DNA of 64,000 nucleotides, taken from assembly GCA_030280995.1 (NCBI GenBank), contig JASXTE010000016.1:9571001-9635000 (forward strand). The letters run 5' to 3'. The stretch is from Hemileia vastatrix (taxonomy: Eukaryota > Basidiomycota > Pucciniomycetes > Pucciniales > Zaghouaniaceae). Made by a program: the position numbers and the translations under genes. Position 1 is the first letter of the stretch, and every line of letters starts with the position of its first letter. This document shows, piece after piece, positions 22,701 to 35,544 of the stretch. Below the pieces are notes generated by a model. That model was not told the origin of the DNA, did not search any database, and worked only from the letters and a program-made list of their open reading frames with translations.

Positions 22701-24149
22701 GATACATATTTAGCATTCTCATATAATATCTGCTGGGAAAGCCTGAATTTGGAACCACCAAATTGATTTTCAATCAATGTTTTCCACTCTTTCCAAGTAT
22801 AATGTTGGTTTTCCAGTAAAACAGAATCATGCCACATTAAAGCTAAATTTGAAAATAAAGAAATTAAATTAGAGAAAATTTCTTCATCTGGCAATTTATA
22901 AGAGTTTTTCAGATTATCAATTCTTTGAACAAAGTGTTGCCAGTCAGATGAAGAGTCACCATTAAAAGTGGGATATTGATCCAGTTAGGGCCAATTTTTC
23001 TGGATACTGGGATGGTCCATCTTTTGGTTTGAATTATTCAACAATAATAATTCTTGAAGTTTAGCCAGGTTTTCAGAAATTTCATTATTTACAGAAACAG
23101 CTGGTTCATGACCATTAAAATATTTTTTGCTAGTAGCAAAATATTTTACAGACACATTGTCAGTTTGTTTAATGGCTGAAATATGGGTAAGAAAAGAATT
23201 GCTTTGTTCAGGCCCCTTTCCTTTATTTCTATGCAATTTATTGGCAGCATATTCATGTACACCATAATGATTGGCAGCTAAAGCTGAGAATTTTTCTTGT
23301 AGGTCAGACACAGAATTTCTTATCCTTGGAAATTCAGACATCTGGTCATATATTTTTTCAAGGGATAAAAAATTTCTGTCTTCAAAAACTGTGTATTTGG
23401 TACTCAGTGCTTGGAAATCATTTTTCAGCTTTTTCAACTCATTTTCTAGAGACTTAATTTCATGTTTCAATGAATAATTCTCTTCAATAAGGGGTTTTAA
23501 CTCACTCAAAGTTTTATGCAGATGAATATTCTTATCTGAGATAGCTCTATGATCACTTCTTATTTGTTTTGTTGGCTAAGAAGAATATTCAAAGTTTCTT
23601 TAATTTTAAAATAGGCTGTATCTTGCACAGAAGAGCTCACTTTAAAATGTAAGTGCAAATAATTCAATCTATCACTTGCATGGACTAATAAATCTCTTAA
23701 ATTTTTGTCTTTTAAAACATTAAAATCAAGGGTATCTTTAAATATATCTTCAGAGGTCTTCTCAAGCAAGGTATAAACTTCAGGGGAAACAGAATCATTT
23801 TTAATTGCAAGAGAAGGATTAATTAAAGAATTAGAGGTTAAATGTAAAGGTTCATCAAATGATAATTTACTAATTACACCATTAGGGCTACTCATTAAAG
23901 GAATTTGTCTCTTTAAGGTCTTAACTGTTTGTTCACCATTATCCACAATATTACCTGTGGAAGAAGATTTGTTATTATACATACTAACATGTTTATCAAA
24001 CAGATTACTTACCGTGGCAAGGGAGGAAATTCCCCCTGTGCATTCTTTCTTCTGCCTCTCTGATAAAGATGGGCCTGAGGAGGTTGATGGTAAGTTTGTG
24101 TCCTGGATGGGCCAGGGTGTTGAGCTACTGGCTGCTGAGTCTTCTATTG
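19742..24149 (-). pseudogene. GyE gag-protease-RT-RNase H, broken
   Basis: Minus-strand gag-pol. Pieces in order of translation: gag with coiled-coil-like segments (23560-24149 and 22985-23509), gag core (22595-22894), zinc knuckle CFKCNKPWQKEHIC (22308-22589), protease VILDSGSGGSVVS (21948-22193), RT fingers and palm (21091-21465 with CLDGNKGYHQ; 20341-21072 with MVYIDDIIVFS) and RNase H to the integrase zinc domain (19777-20310). Active-site residues are largely kept although many indels and stops separate the pieces. The integrase is cut by the CACTA element. Confidence 0.88.
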
Positions 24150-24662
24150 CTAATGGTTCATCAGGTAATCCCATTTCCACTTTTCCACTTGCAGAGTGTT
24201 TTGACTTTGAGTGAAACATCTGGGTGCCTGATGGGGCTGAGGCTGAGGATGAGGATGAGAGGCTGGGAAAGGAGGAGGTTGAACCTGCTTTTGATTTAAG
24301 AGCTCCTGCATCTGTTGCCAGAGTGTGTCTACTCTTGCCTTGTACTTCATGCTTTCTGCTTTCAGTTCTCTTATATGGCTGGAAAGATTTTTTACTTGTT
24401 GTGTCAGAGGGATCATTTTATTTTTATGCCCTTTAGAGGATTTTCCTGATTGATCTGAGGCTTTACTTATTTCAGAGTAGTTTGGTGAGGGGGGTTTTAC
24501 ACTTCTCCTGAAATTTCTATGTCCTGAAGGGTATGAAGATTTAATTTTAATTGAAGAATTCTTGTAAGTTAATTTTGAAGAACCTACAGATTCATTATCT
24601 ACATCCACATTAATTTCATCCACATGAAGGTTATCCATGCTGTTTTCCAAACTATTGGACAT
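24150..24662 (-). pseudogene. GyE ORF1 (coiled-coil N-terminal Gag-like protein)
   Basis: Starts MSNSLENSMDNLHVDEINVD and is clearly related to ORF1 of GyB (MSNNLAEKMDNMQVDEIEID). A predicted coiled coil (NLSSHIRELKAESMKYKARV) is followed by a Pro/Gln-rich tract and VEKWKWDYLM. A stop at 24150 truncates it relative to GyB; beyond it the same frame still reads PGPSRT and EFPPLPR before a stop at GGTAAGTA (about 24006-24013), so the original ORF1 was longer. Function unknown; Gag-like by position. Confidence 0.65.
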
Positions 24663-25360
24663 GGAACTATGAATAAAAATTCAAATGTTATTTAATTATT
24701 CAAATTTATATTTCAAAAAAAAATAAAATATTTCTTGATTAAATTAAATTCAAAAAAAAATTAAATAAAATAATTAAAAATAAATAATGTAATACAAAAA
24801 TATGTAATTACAATTTATATTATTAAGAATTACAATTCTTATTAAGGCACCAAACCAAAAAAGGTTTTAATAAGTCAACCAAAATAACTAATACCAAAAA
24901 AAAAAATCTTGGTAATATTGGGACTAAATACTGAGTACTATTGTGGTCAACCAATTTAAATCAAAAGAAATTTCAATAAAATGAAATTAGTAATTTATTT
25001 AAAATATTTTTTAATGATCTTCTAGGACTAAGAGTTATAACTCTATTATGGTCAACTAGGAAATAAAAATAAATTTTTTTGAACACTTACACTATGTGAA
25101 TCAGCAATTAGGCCACAATCACTGTTATTGCAATAAAAGTTTAATAATATAAGTGAGAGGTGCAAAGGTTAACTTACTATAGTGATTGAGAAATCACTTC
25201 AAAAGTATATATTATTTAATTTATTATAAAACTAAAAGTTTGAACCCAAGTTCAAAACACGGTCGCGGCAAAATTTTGCTTTTTTGCTTAGGTAGTCCAT
25301 GCGCAGTGTTGTTTGTCACAAAAGGGTGTATCATCGTTGTCATTTGGAAAGGACTCAAAT
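24663..25360 (-). other. GyE 5' leader
   Basis: Non-coding leader between ORF1 and the 5' LTR, alignable with the leaders of GyB (42888-43576) and GyA (45399-46030). Conserved blocks include a TCAGCAATTAGGCCACAATC stretch and a 6-bp hairpin AGTGAT-TGAGAA-ATCACT at 25181-25198. GTAAGT-type donors occur on the minus strand, so leader splicing is possible. Confidence 0.55.
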
Positions 25361-27421
25361 TATCAGCAGGTCTTCTAGAAGATGAAGGAAAAGAGGTACA
25401 AAAGAGGAAGTAGAAGGCAAATATAAAGAAGAAGTTTGTAATAGAATGAAAATTTAAGATAATTGAGTTTATGGAGAGGAATACAACAACACTTTATGAG
25501 TAATGACACTACAGTTGTCAAGGGGTCTTTTGGTCTAGAAGATTTATTTGAGGTTTATACAAGGATTTTTAGTGGATTATTGGACTTTCAAAGGCAAGGT
25601 ACGTATTTCCTTAATCTACTTGATTGTTTTACTCAAATTAATAAGAGGTAAATTTTGATATTATTATAATTTATATCTTTTAGAGTTACGGTGATGTAAA
25701 TACTAATGGTTATAAATAACAGCAATAAATTTATTTAATTAATGTGTTGTAAAAAATTTGTAAGGTAAGTAAGGAATGAATCAAAAGGACAAAAAGGAAG
25801 TTCCTTTTATAGGCAATACGTGAGAGAAAAGAACATGGAATTTACATCTCCTAATACAAGAGTTTGAGATGAAAAAACTTAATTAAAGAGAGTATGTGAA
25901 ATAATAAGAGTAAGACTAAATAGTGCATAAATAAAAGTATTTATTTTATTTGAAATAAAATTCTGAACCCTTTGGTCTGTCACATTTTAGTGTAAGAAAA
26001 TTTGATTTGAAATTTTGAATCAATAAAATTTAAGGAAAGGAATTTGAAAAAGTATTTTTTTCCTTTTATAATTTTATATATTTTTAATACTCATTTTTAT
26101 TCCCATCTCATCTTTATTATTGAGCACGGTGTTTGGGAGTAAAAATATATATGGGAAAATTACTTATTTTTATTAATTATCTACATTACTTAGTGTACTT
26201 AGCTAGTTAATTGTAAGTAATACATAAGTATTTAATAAATAATTAATTATTAATAAGGATCTAAAAGGCGTGGCTTCACCTCAGTAAGATAATCAATTAT
26301 TTTACTGGGTAAGTCTAGTAGCCCGGCTGACAACAGTAGATTTAAATGGTATTTAATATTTTTAATAATTTATATCTCAATGCAGGGCAATAAATTATTG
26401 TTATCAATAAACTTATAGCAACCTTAGTATTATTTAAAATTTAAACTAGAAATGTAGTACTAATAAAAATAATTATAATTTGTATGATATTTAAAATATA
26501 ATAAAGTATGACTATAAATTAAGTGATAGATAAAAAAGAGGAATTACAAGATCCTTTTATAGACAAGGATACTTCTGAAGCGCTTCCAATGTATATACAA
26601 AAATAATAGTATGTGAAACAAAAAGACCAAAAGAACTTAAATAAAACATACACATTGAGGGAAAAATGAAACAACAAATTAATCCTGTGAATAAGTTAAT
26701 AATTTTCCCGTCTTAAAGCTCCAAAAAAGAAATTAATCTAATGAATAATTAAGTAAGTATGAGGCCATGAGAATTGTGAGAAAAAATATCCTAAAAAAGT
26801 ATTATAATAAGATGTAAAGGTTTTAATTAAAACAACTAGAATTATTTTCATGCAAAAATATATGTCATCAATTTGGTTCAAATATAAAGAGAAATTGATT
26901 AATTGTTTTAACTACTTTCAGTAATTAATTAAATTTAAAAAAATAATTAATTTAATTGTAACTTATTTAAAGTGAGAATTTAATATTAATATATTAAAGA
27001 TAAATTTTAAATTATTTACTAATTCTATTGACACAGATAAGGGTCAAAAAAGCGCCCAATATTTATCGATAAAATTATATGATGAGTTGGATTTAATATC
27101 TAAGTTATATTAAATTAATTGTAATTACATTATAAGTTAAATATAATTAAGCTTATAATATTATAATTAATTTAATTAATTTTTTAGAAATATTAAATAC
27201 ATAAAAATGAGCCATGTTTTTATAGAATATAATATTTGTTTATGTAATAAAACTTATTTAATAATAAAATAAATATAGTATTTTTTTTATTTATTCATAA
27301 AATATTTATAATTTTATTATTTAATAAAATAATTTATTTTAACTACATAGTGTTATTCCCTTACATGATTTCAGTAATATATTATATAAATTTCTGGGCT
27401 CCTAAAATAGCCTGGCAGACA
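25361..27421 (-). repeat. GyE 5' LTR, interrupted by a solo LTR
   Basis: Runs from TATCAGCAGG (decayed TGTC) to GCCTGGCAGACA. Without the solo LTR (25516-26332) and its extra ACAGT it is about 1239 bp. It is recognisably similar to the GyB LTR in the stretch with GGATCCTTTTATAGACAAGG (TATA region, about 26553) and at its end. Confidence 0.78.
25516..26332 (-). mobile_element. Solo LTR inside GyE 5' LTR
   Basis: 817 bp, TGTCAAGGGG to CCGGCTGACA, flanked by ACAGT (25511-25515 and 26333-26337). Same family as the solo LTR at 13154-13965. A minus-strand TATA box lies in CCTTTTATAGG at about 25803-25813. Confidence 0.88.
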
Positions 27422-28295
27422 TAAGGAGTCTCAAGAACCTTCTGAAATTTTTGTGGAACTTTTACTATTCTACTACTATCTTAAGTGATTTTATAGAGAA
27501 TTAATGATTATTTTTGAGGTTTCATAATTTACTTAACTTGAATAATTTTTACTAGGTGAATAGGGCTACATAGACTACAAAAATTAGAATGGATTATGAA
27601 GGAGAAGTAGCATTATCATCTATAATTTTTCTAAATTTTATATTAGTATTTTAAGGTTCTAATTGAGTCCAAAAGTTCAGACAAGCTCCATACAAACTCC
27701 AGCAATCTCCAGACAAGCTCCGGGATGCTCCGGCTGGGGAAGTTAGGGAATGTGACATACTATGCATATAAAGACTGTAGACTCAAAATTAGAGATCATA
27801 AAACATCTAACAGAGCATCAAAAAACTAATTCATTAACTACAACGATTCATATTAACCAACATTATTATTATTTTACATAACAAATTATAAAATTGTAAT
27901 ACCCTTATAAATATAACACTTTTACATATCATTTTATTAATGTCACTCATCATCACATATAAAAACTTATAGGGTACCATTTTAAATGTCTCATCACCAG
28001 GGATTTAAATTTAACAAATAAATCTTATAGCAATATATTATTCAATCATTTAAATAACTTTCCTAATTACAGCTTCATTGTTGTGGTTCTTGCCATCATT
28101 ATAAAGAACACTGATTCTATATCTCAACACCAATATTAAGAAATAGTTTATTTATCATTTCATATCAAGTAGAGACTATAGGTTAGTTAATTGTGAGCTC
28201 TTTATTGACTTAAAAGGACAGGGTTTTCTTTCATTTATCCAAATCCCATGTATTCTGTTTGCAGCAAGGCAACTGTAAGAGTCTTTCTACACCAT
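27422..28295 (+). repeat. Old C-type LTR, 3' part
   Basis: Aligns with the GyC LTR from CTCAAGAACCTT to GCAAGGCAACTGTAAGAG. The CpG-rich palindromic block of GyC (GTCCGTACGGAGTCC and so on) is here eroded to forms such as CTCCATACAAACTCC, with most CpG lost by C-to-T or G-to-A change. The 5' part is missing at the GyE insertion point and must lie outside the window. Confidence 0.75.
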
Positions 28296-29062
28296 TAATT
28301 GAGTCGTTTGTCCAAGAAAGTCTAGAAAATTGTTATTAGGAAAGGCCCCCAATTGTTGTCTGGTTTTCTATATGAAGGAAGAAAATTCAAACAGAGAAAT
28401 AAGAAAACAAAACAAGAGAAAAATAAGAAGAAACAAAAAGAAATCAACAACCAATAAAGAAGATAAGGAATTCACATACAACTATTAAATGTAATGGTTT
28501 TATTTTAATTAAAGTAAGTAAATTTTATTTCTCTGACTCTAGAAAAAAAAATAAACAATTAACCACTCTTAAAGAAATTTTTTAACATAGATTTATCTTT
28601 AAATTTTAGTGTACTATTCTCAGTAATAAAATTGTCAGAATGAAATGTATATTTGTAACAAAAATAGGTAAATTGTAAATTGTAAGATGATATAAGTAAT
28701 TCTGACTAAAAGGTGAGAAACCAAAGCCTTTGTATAGGCAGATTGGGAACTCTGAGATGCTACTAAGTTTATATAAAAATAAAAGAAGGAAAAAAATTTA
28801 ATATTAAGTGAAACAAATAAAATGAGGTTGCTTTAGTAAAATTACAAAAACAGAAATAAAAGACCCATTTTATCCACCTCTTGAACCCTGTAACAGTGTA
28901 ATGTAGTTATATAAGATACTTCAGTGATATAAAACATGGAATGTGTAGCTATAGTAATAATAAACATGCTACAACATCTGTTACTTTATTAAAAATTCAA
29001 TGTTTTGTGAAACACAAAAATTATAATATGTGTGACTTATAAATTTTTATATACTTAGTTAA
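28296..29062 (-). repeat. Old chromovirus-type leader and LTR (H), first part
   Basis: 28296-28353 resembles the leader next to the GyB 5' LTR (GGAAAGGCCCCCAATTG against GGAAAGGTCCCCAGTTG), and from 28354 the sequence follows the GyB LTR loosely. It is interrupted by GyA at 29062 and continues at 60994-61561. It is probably the 5' LTR of an older minus-strand element whose body lies outside the window. Confidence 0.6.
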
Positions 29063-30201
29063 TGTTGGTCAGTTGTCTAGAAGAAGGCAAGGAAAAGAGG
29101 AGAAAAGGAGGAGAGAAGGAGGAGGACAAGGGAAAAATAAAAGAAATAAATTATAATAAAATATTTAATTTATTTAAAAGGAAAACAATGGCGAGCAACT
29201 TTGAGAGATGACAAAAACTTAGGATTTATAAATAATAATACTATTTAATGTAAGGGTTCTGCGCGGCAAAAACTTTTAATTACTATCAGACTTAAAGCAA
29301 CCTTTAAATTGTTATATAGAATTTTAATTAGAATTGTATTACTAATAAAAAAAATATAAACGTAGTAAAATAGTATTTAATTTGTGGAGTGTATAATAAG
29401 TGATGATGCTACAGGGGATTATCCAAGGCCCTTTTATAGGCAATGGGTACTCTGAAGCGCCACTATGTTTGTAAATACAATAGTTAAAATAGAATAAAAC
29501 AAATATATCAAAGAGTAAATGAAACATAACAATGTAGAGAAAAACATGAAACAAATAATTAAAACCCCAATTAAGAATCCAATTTTCCCGCCATTAATTC
29601 CCAAATCAGTAAGTAAAAATAGTGAATAACTAAACAAGATTGGAACATAGGAACTATGAGAAAAATAATTCCAAACAGATGGTACAGTCTGATTTAAGGA
29701 TATTTTAAGTGAAACAAAAAATACTTTGACGCAACAAAACATGTAATTAATCTCAATTTAGTATAAATTACTTAATTGGTTTTTCCTGTCATAATTAAGG
29801 GTCAAAAGAAGCGTCATTAATTATTGTTTAGTATTATATGAAAGGTGTTATTTAATATATAAATTTAAATAATTAATTTACATATATTATAAGTCAATTT
29901 TACGCTTATAATTATAATATATGTTTTTTTCAATTAATTAAATATAAATTTATAATTATTAAGTAACATAAAAATGCGCCATTATTTGTAGAATATATTA
30001 TATTATGTTCAATTTAAATGTATATAAAAATTTATATAACCAATAAAATTAATATAACACTTGTATATAATAAAATACTTATATAATTTTATTATGCAAT
30101 AAAATATTAACTTATATTCATTAAATACAATTCTTACCCACTCTTTCAGGTTTTATAAGTTACATATCATTTACTGGACTCCTGGAATAGCCTGGCTGAC
30201 A
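29063..30201 (-). repeat. GyA 3' LTR
   Basis: 1139 bp, TGTTGGTCAG to GGCTGACA. The minus-strand TATA box is within CCCTTTTATAGG (about 29430-29440). Hydrophobic frames at 29342-29742 run across this promoter and are not considered genes. The inverted polypurine tract CTCCCTCAT follows at 30202-30210. Confidence 0.92.
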
Positions 30202-30236
30202 CTCCCTCATTTTAAAAAAAACAATAAAAAAAAATG

Positions 30237-33200
30237 CTAAGATTTTTTCTTTTTGTATTTTTTCAACAGAGTAGGCAGATTTGAAATTTCCTTTCCAGGT
30301 ATCCATGCATCATGTTCAGATGATTTATTCTTATATCTCAATAAATATTCAGTACCTCTCTCAGAAGTGATAATTCTATCATTGAGAATTTTATCAATTT
30401 CTGCTGTTTCTGTGACTTCCTGAGGGTTCTTCTTAGGTCTTCCTCTTCTTTTTGGAAATAAGTCACTGTTGGAAGTATAAGGCTTAAGCAAAGAAATGGG
30501 AAAGACAGGATGTTTCCTATCATATGGAGAATACATTACAACTTCTACTGCATTATCGCCAACCATTCTTTTAACAACAAATGGTCCTACAAAAGGATCT
30601 TTTAGTTTGTGGTTACCTTGTAAATTGAAATGGACAGTAGAGATCAACACTTCATCACCCTTGTTAAATGTGTATTCTTTATGGGATTTATCCCATCTTT
30701 TCTTTTCATATTCAAATGCTTTATCAATACAACTCTGAGCATGTTTTCTGCATAGCTGTTGCATTTGCATAAAAGATTTTACACCAGGGTGTAGTTCCAA
30801 CTTAGGTAATTTATTATTGAGAATCTGAGCAGGAGTGTTTGGGACATAACCTAACCAAAGCTCAAAAGGCTTTTTCTCAGTTACAGAATGAACAGTGCTA
30901 TTATATGAAAATTCAAGACCAGGCAAAAGAGTGACCCAATTATGAGTAAATCTGTCATTGTCTTTATATTCTAAACCAAAGGCACAATACCTTCTAATCA
31001 TATCTTCCAGAGTTTGAATCATTCTTTCAGATAGACCATCAGTCTGAGGATGGTGAGCTGTAGACAATTTTAACTCACAGCCACAAATATCCATCAAAGA
31101 GGTCCAAAACTCAGAAGTGAATTTTGGATCCCTATCAGAGATAATGGCTTTTGGAAAACCAATAATATTAAACATGTAAGACCACCATAAGAAAGCTAAT
31201 TCTTTGGTGGATACATCTCTGTGGGTTGGAATAAATTTGCACATTTTTGTGAATCTATCAAATATTACCCAACAAGAGTTAAAGCTGTCTTTACCTGCAT
31301 CAGGAAGACCAGTGACAAAATCCATATTAATGATTTGCCAGGGAGCACTAGGTGCTTCAATATGTTGTAATAACCTTGCTCTCTTACCTGTCAACCTTTT
31401 AGACTTTTGGCAGGAATCACAAGATTCAACATATAATTTTGTGTCTTCAGACATATTAGCCCACCATGCAGTGTTTTTGATTCTAATCAATGTTTTTTCA
31501 AGATCAAAATGACCAGCTTATATGTCATCATGACAAAGTTTGAGGATTGTTTCTTTCATTGAAGGAGGAATTACAATTACATTGGTAAGCATCCTTCTAT
31601 AATATATATAACCATCTTCAATAGAGAACTTTCCTTTATTTAAAGCATTTTGGTACTTTGCAGGAAGAGTTTTTATTAATGCTTGAATTGAAGCATTCTT
31701 AGGATCATTTAAGATAGTAACCAATTTATTTAAATCAGAATCTTTATCATATGAATCCAGTATTAACTGTAAAAACTCCTCTTCCATATCAACTATAAAT
31801 ATACCATGGATATGAACAGTATCATCTTCAGGTACATAAGCAGGATTGGAGTCATTATTTGGAAGAGGCAATCTGGAGAGCATATCAACATTAGAGTGAA
31901 CATTTCCAGCTCTATGGATAATTGTCATCCTTCCTCTGTATTCTTGAACAGCAAGTTGCCACCTGAACATATGTCTGTTAGGTGTCTTTAGGTTTAAGAG
32001 AGACTTCACAGAACTACAGTCAGTTACCAACTCAAATTTTTGGTCATCCAAATAGTAATGAAGTTTCTCAAGAGCCCAAACAACTGCTAAGCACTTCAAT
32101 TGAGTGGCACCATATTTCAATTCACTATTTCTTAAGGTTCTTGAAATATAACAAATTACAACCTCTGAGTATTTATCATTAATAATTTGCTTTTGGTGAA
32201 GGGCAGCACCCAGACCAATAAAGCTAGCATCTGTATAAAGGACAAATGGCTTGTTAAAATCTGGAAGAGCCAATATAGGGGCTGTCATTAAGCAACCTTT
32301 TAATGTATCAAACGCTTTTTGACAGTCATTATTCCAGAGAAAGCAACATCTTTTCTGGTCAGTTTTGTAAGTGGCAAGGCTATGACCTGATAATTTTTAA
32401 TATATTGTCTATAATAGCCACACATACACAAAAAACTTTGGATTTCTCTTACAGAAGTTGGTGCTTTCACATTTTGAATAGCAGCAACTTTATTATGGTC
32501 TACACAAATTTGTAAGCCTGACACAAGATGGCCAAGGACTTTCAAAGATTGAAAACCAAATTTACACTTTTTTAAAGATAAGGTCATATTTATTTATCCA
32601 TTTTTTGGAAAACTCTATTTAAATGAATCATATGTTCATCAAAAGTTTTAGAAAAAACTATGATATCATCAATATACACCATAAGCCATCCCTCAATTAT
32701 TTCCTGATGGAAGGTGGTCTCAAAATTAATTCTGGGTAAAGGATAAATATCATCAACAGTATAAGTATTTAAAGCTCTGTAATCTCCAAATAATCTAGCT
32801 TTATCCTTTTCATAAGAAATCAAGACTGGGGAGATGACACAATATTTGGGGGTGACATCCACTTTCTCAATGATATACATTTTCAATAATGTTTCAATAT
32901 TATCTTCAATATCTTTTCTTTTTGATGGAGAAGCAGGATATGGTTTTTTCTCAAGGGTAGGAGGAATATCACTCAAATTACAGGATAAGGTAATTTTCAT
33001 CTCTTCCTGAACAATTCCCAAGACATGAGAACCATGAGAAAAAGCCATAGGAAAAGAGGTAATAGAGGCAACAATAGAATCCTTTTGTTCACTAGTCAAC
33101 TGATCACCAAAAGAAGCGGTATTTATTTCATGTAATAAATCATCCATTACAGTTGTTGTTCTACCTTTACACTGGATCAGTGAGTTACATGATTTTAACA

Positions 33201-35544
33201 AATGCCCAGAAGTTCTAGGAGAGGAAATTTTGAATTTCCTTTTCCCATTCATTCCTAAGGTAAAGCAATTATTTGCTGGGTCCAGTTTCACACCAAACAT
33301 GGTTAAAATATCATTTCCCATAATAAACCAATTGCTTAAATTATCATTTATTATGACAACAAACTCACAAACAGCTCTGACAAAACCACCATTATATTTG
33401 AAGAATACAGAGGTTTTGTATTTGCCGATAGGAAATAAGGTAGAACCATACCCTCTCCATTTTTCAGAAGTTATAGGCAATAATTTACTCAAATATTCCT
33501 TATCCACTGAAGCCAAAGCTTTTTCAGATACTAAACTTCCTCCAGCACCAGAATCAAGAACTACATCAACATTTTTACCATTAATGATAACAGGTGCCTT
33601 TAAAGGGGATATAGGAATAGAATTGTTAGTAATATCTTTAATTATCTCAGCATTTTCTACTGAAGATAAATTCAATACACAATCTTCAGATATATTATTT
33701 AAATAATGGACATCATGTTCCAACATTAAAACATCTTTAACAGATTCATTGTCATAGGAGATATTACTTTCACAGTCACTGGAAGAATTATTGACTTCAA
33801 GTTCAACTTCATCAGTGTCTTCATTTTGTTCAACAAGATGAATTTTCTTGTCACAAACATGACCCTTCTGCCACAGTTTGTTACATTTATAACAAGTATT
33901 TGTTGCATATTTTTTAGGTGCAACTGGGGCAGAGGGTTTACCAGATTTTTCTGGGAGCTTTATAGAAGGTTTATTCTGATCATTATAAGGTTTACCAAGG
34001 TACTTATTTGGTTCATATCTATGGTTGAGCAGTACCTCATTACAGATATTAATGAAAGAAGAATTTTCCCTTACATGCTCAGTTCTAGCCAAAATCAAAT
34101 CCCTAAGAGAATTTGGTAATTTATACAAGATTTTATCTCTCCAAATATCATAATCCATCTTTGGATCAATTGATCTAAGGATTTTAGTTATTTTCATCAG
34201 AAAAACAATGGGCTTTTCAACAGAGGAGGATACATATCTAGTATTCTCATACAGTTTCTGCTGAGCTAACCTGAATTTTGAACCACCAAACTGATTCTCA
34301 ATCAAGGATTTCCAATCATTCCATGTATAATGATTGTTATCTAAAAGAACAGATTCATACCACATCAAGGCTACATTGGAAAATAAAGAAATTAGCTTAG
34401 AAAAAATTTCCTCATCAGGTATTTTATAAGATCTCTTTAAATTATCAATTCTTTGGATAAAGTGTTGCCAATCAGAGGACGAATCACCATCAAAGGTAGG
34501 ATATTGGTCTAACTTAGGCCAATTTTTCTGACTACTGGGATGGTCCACTTTCTGTTTTGAATTATTCATTAGTAATAATTCCTGAAGTTTAGCCAGGTGT
34601 TCAGAAATTTCATTATTTACAGAAACAGCTGGTGCATGACCATCACAAGATTTTTTGCTAGTAGCAAAAGATTTTACAGACTCATTGTCAGTTTGTTAAA
34701 TTGTCGAAATATGAGGAAGAAAGGATGAACTTTGCTCAGGTTTTTTCCCTTTATTTTTATGCAGCTTATTTACAGAAATGTCATTTAATTCATTATTGAT
34801 GGTTAAGTTTGAAAACTTTTCCTGCAGGTCAGACACATAGTTTCTTATTCTTGGAATTTCAGACATCTGGTCATTTACTTTTGCAAGAGATAGAACATTT
34901 CTGTCCTCAGAAACTGAGTGTTTGGTACTTAGTGCATGGAAATCATTTTTTAGCTTCTTAAACTCATTTTGCAGAGATTTTATTTCATTCTTGAATGAAT
35001 AATTTTCCTCAATAAGGGGTTTCAATTCACTCAGGGTCTTATGTAGACTGATATTTCTATCTGAGATAGCTCTATGGTCACTTCTTATTTGTTTTTGTTG
35101 ACTAAGAACAATATTCAAGGTTTCTTTGATATTTAAATAAGCTGTATCTTGTACAGAAGAACTCACTATAAATTGCAAGTGTGAATTATTTAATCTATCA
35201 TTTTCATGGATTAACACATCTCTCACATGTTTGTCTTTCACAATATTAAAATCAAGGGTATCTTTCAATATTTCCTCAGAAGTTTTTTCAATTAAGGTAT
35301 AGATTTCAGGGGGAACAGAATCATTTTTAATTGCAAGAGAAGGATTAATTAAAGAAGTAGAAGTTAAATGTAAAGGTTCATCAAATGACAATTTGCTAAT
35401 TAGATCAATAGGGCTACTAGTTACAGGAAGCTGTCTTTTAACAGGTTTAACTGTTCTTTCACCATGTTCAATAATATTACCTGCAGAAGAAGATTTATTA
35501 GAAAACAAACCCAAGTGACTATCAACCAAATTACTTACCATGGC
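30237..35544 (-). pseudogene. GyA gag-pol, broken
   Basis: Minus strand, same order as GyB. Gag and coiled coil at 34696-35541; gag core, knuckle (CYKCNKLWQKGHVC), protease (VVLDSGAGGSLVS) and part of RT at 32590-34569; RT thumb region at 32300-32587; RNase H and integrase zinc domain at 31518-32288; integrase and chromodomain at 30237-31490. In the RT, sequence between PLPRIN and TFHQEIIEGW is missing, removing about 65 residues including the CLDGNKGYHQ motif that holds a catalytic Asp, while YIDD remains. Stops or frame changes also occur near 34695, 32588, 32340 and 31518. At 35540-35544 the gene is cut by GyB and resumes at 44722. Confidence 0.92.

Larger units (their letters stand above)
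14856..27421 (-). mobile_element. GyE: decayed minus-strand chromovirus
   Basis: Internal region 14967-25360 on the minus strand with the same gene order as GyB. The 5' LTR is at 25361-27421; only 111 bp of the 3' LTR (14856-14966) is in the window because Gy1 was inserted there. It is also interrupted by a CACTA element (16201-19738) and a solo LTR (25516-26332). It was itself inserted into an old C-type LTR that continues at 27422. Many stops and frameshifts make it inactive. Confidence 0.85.
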
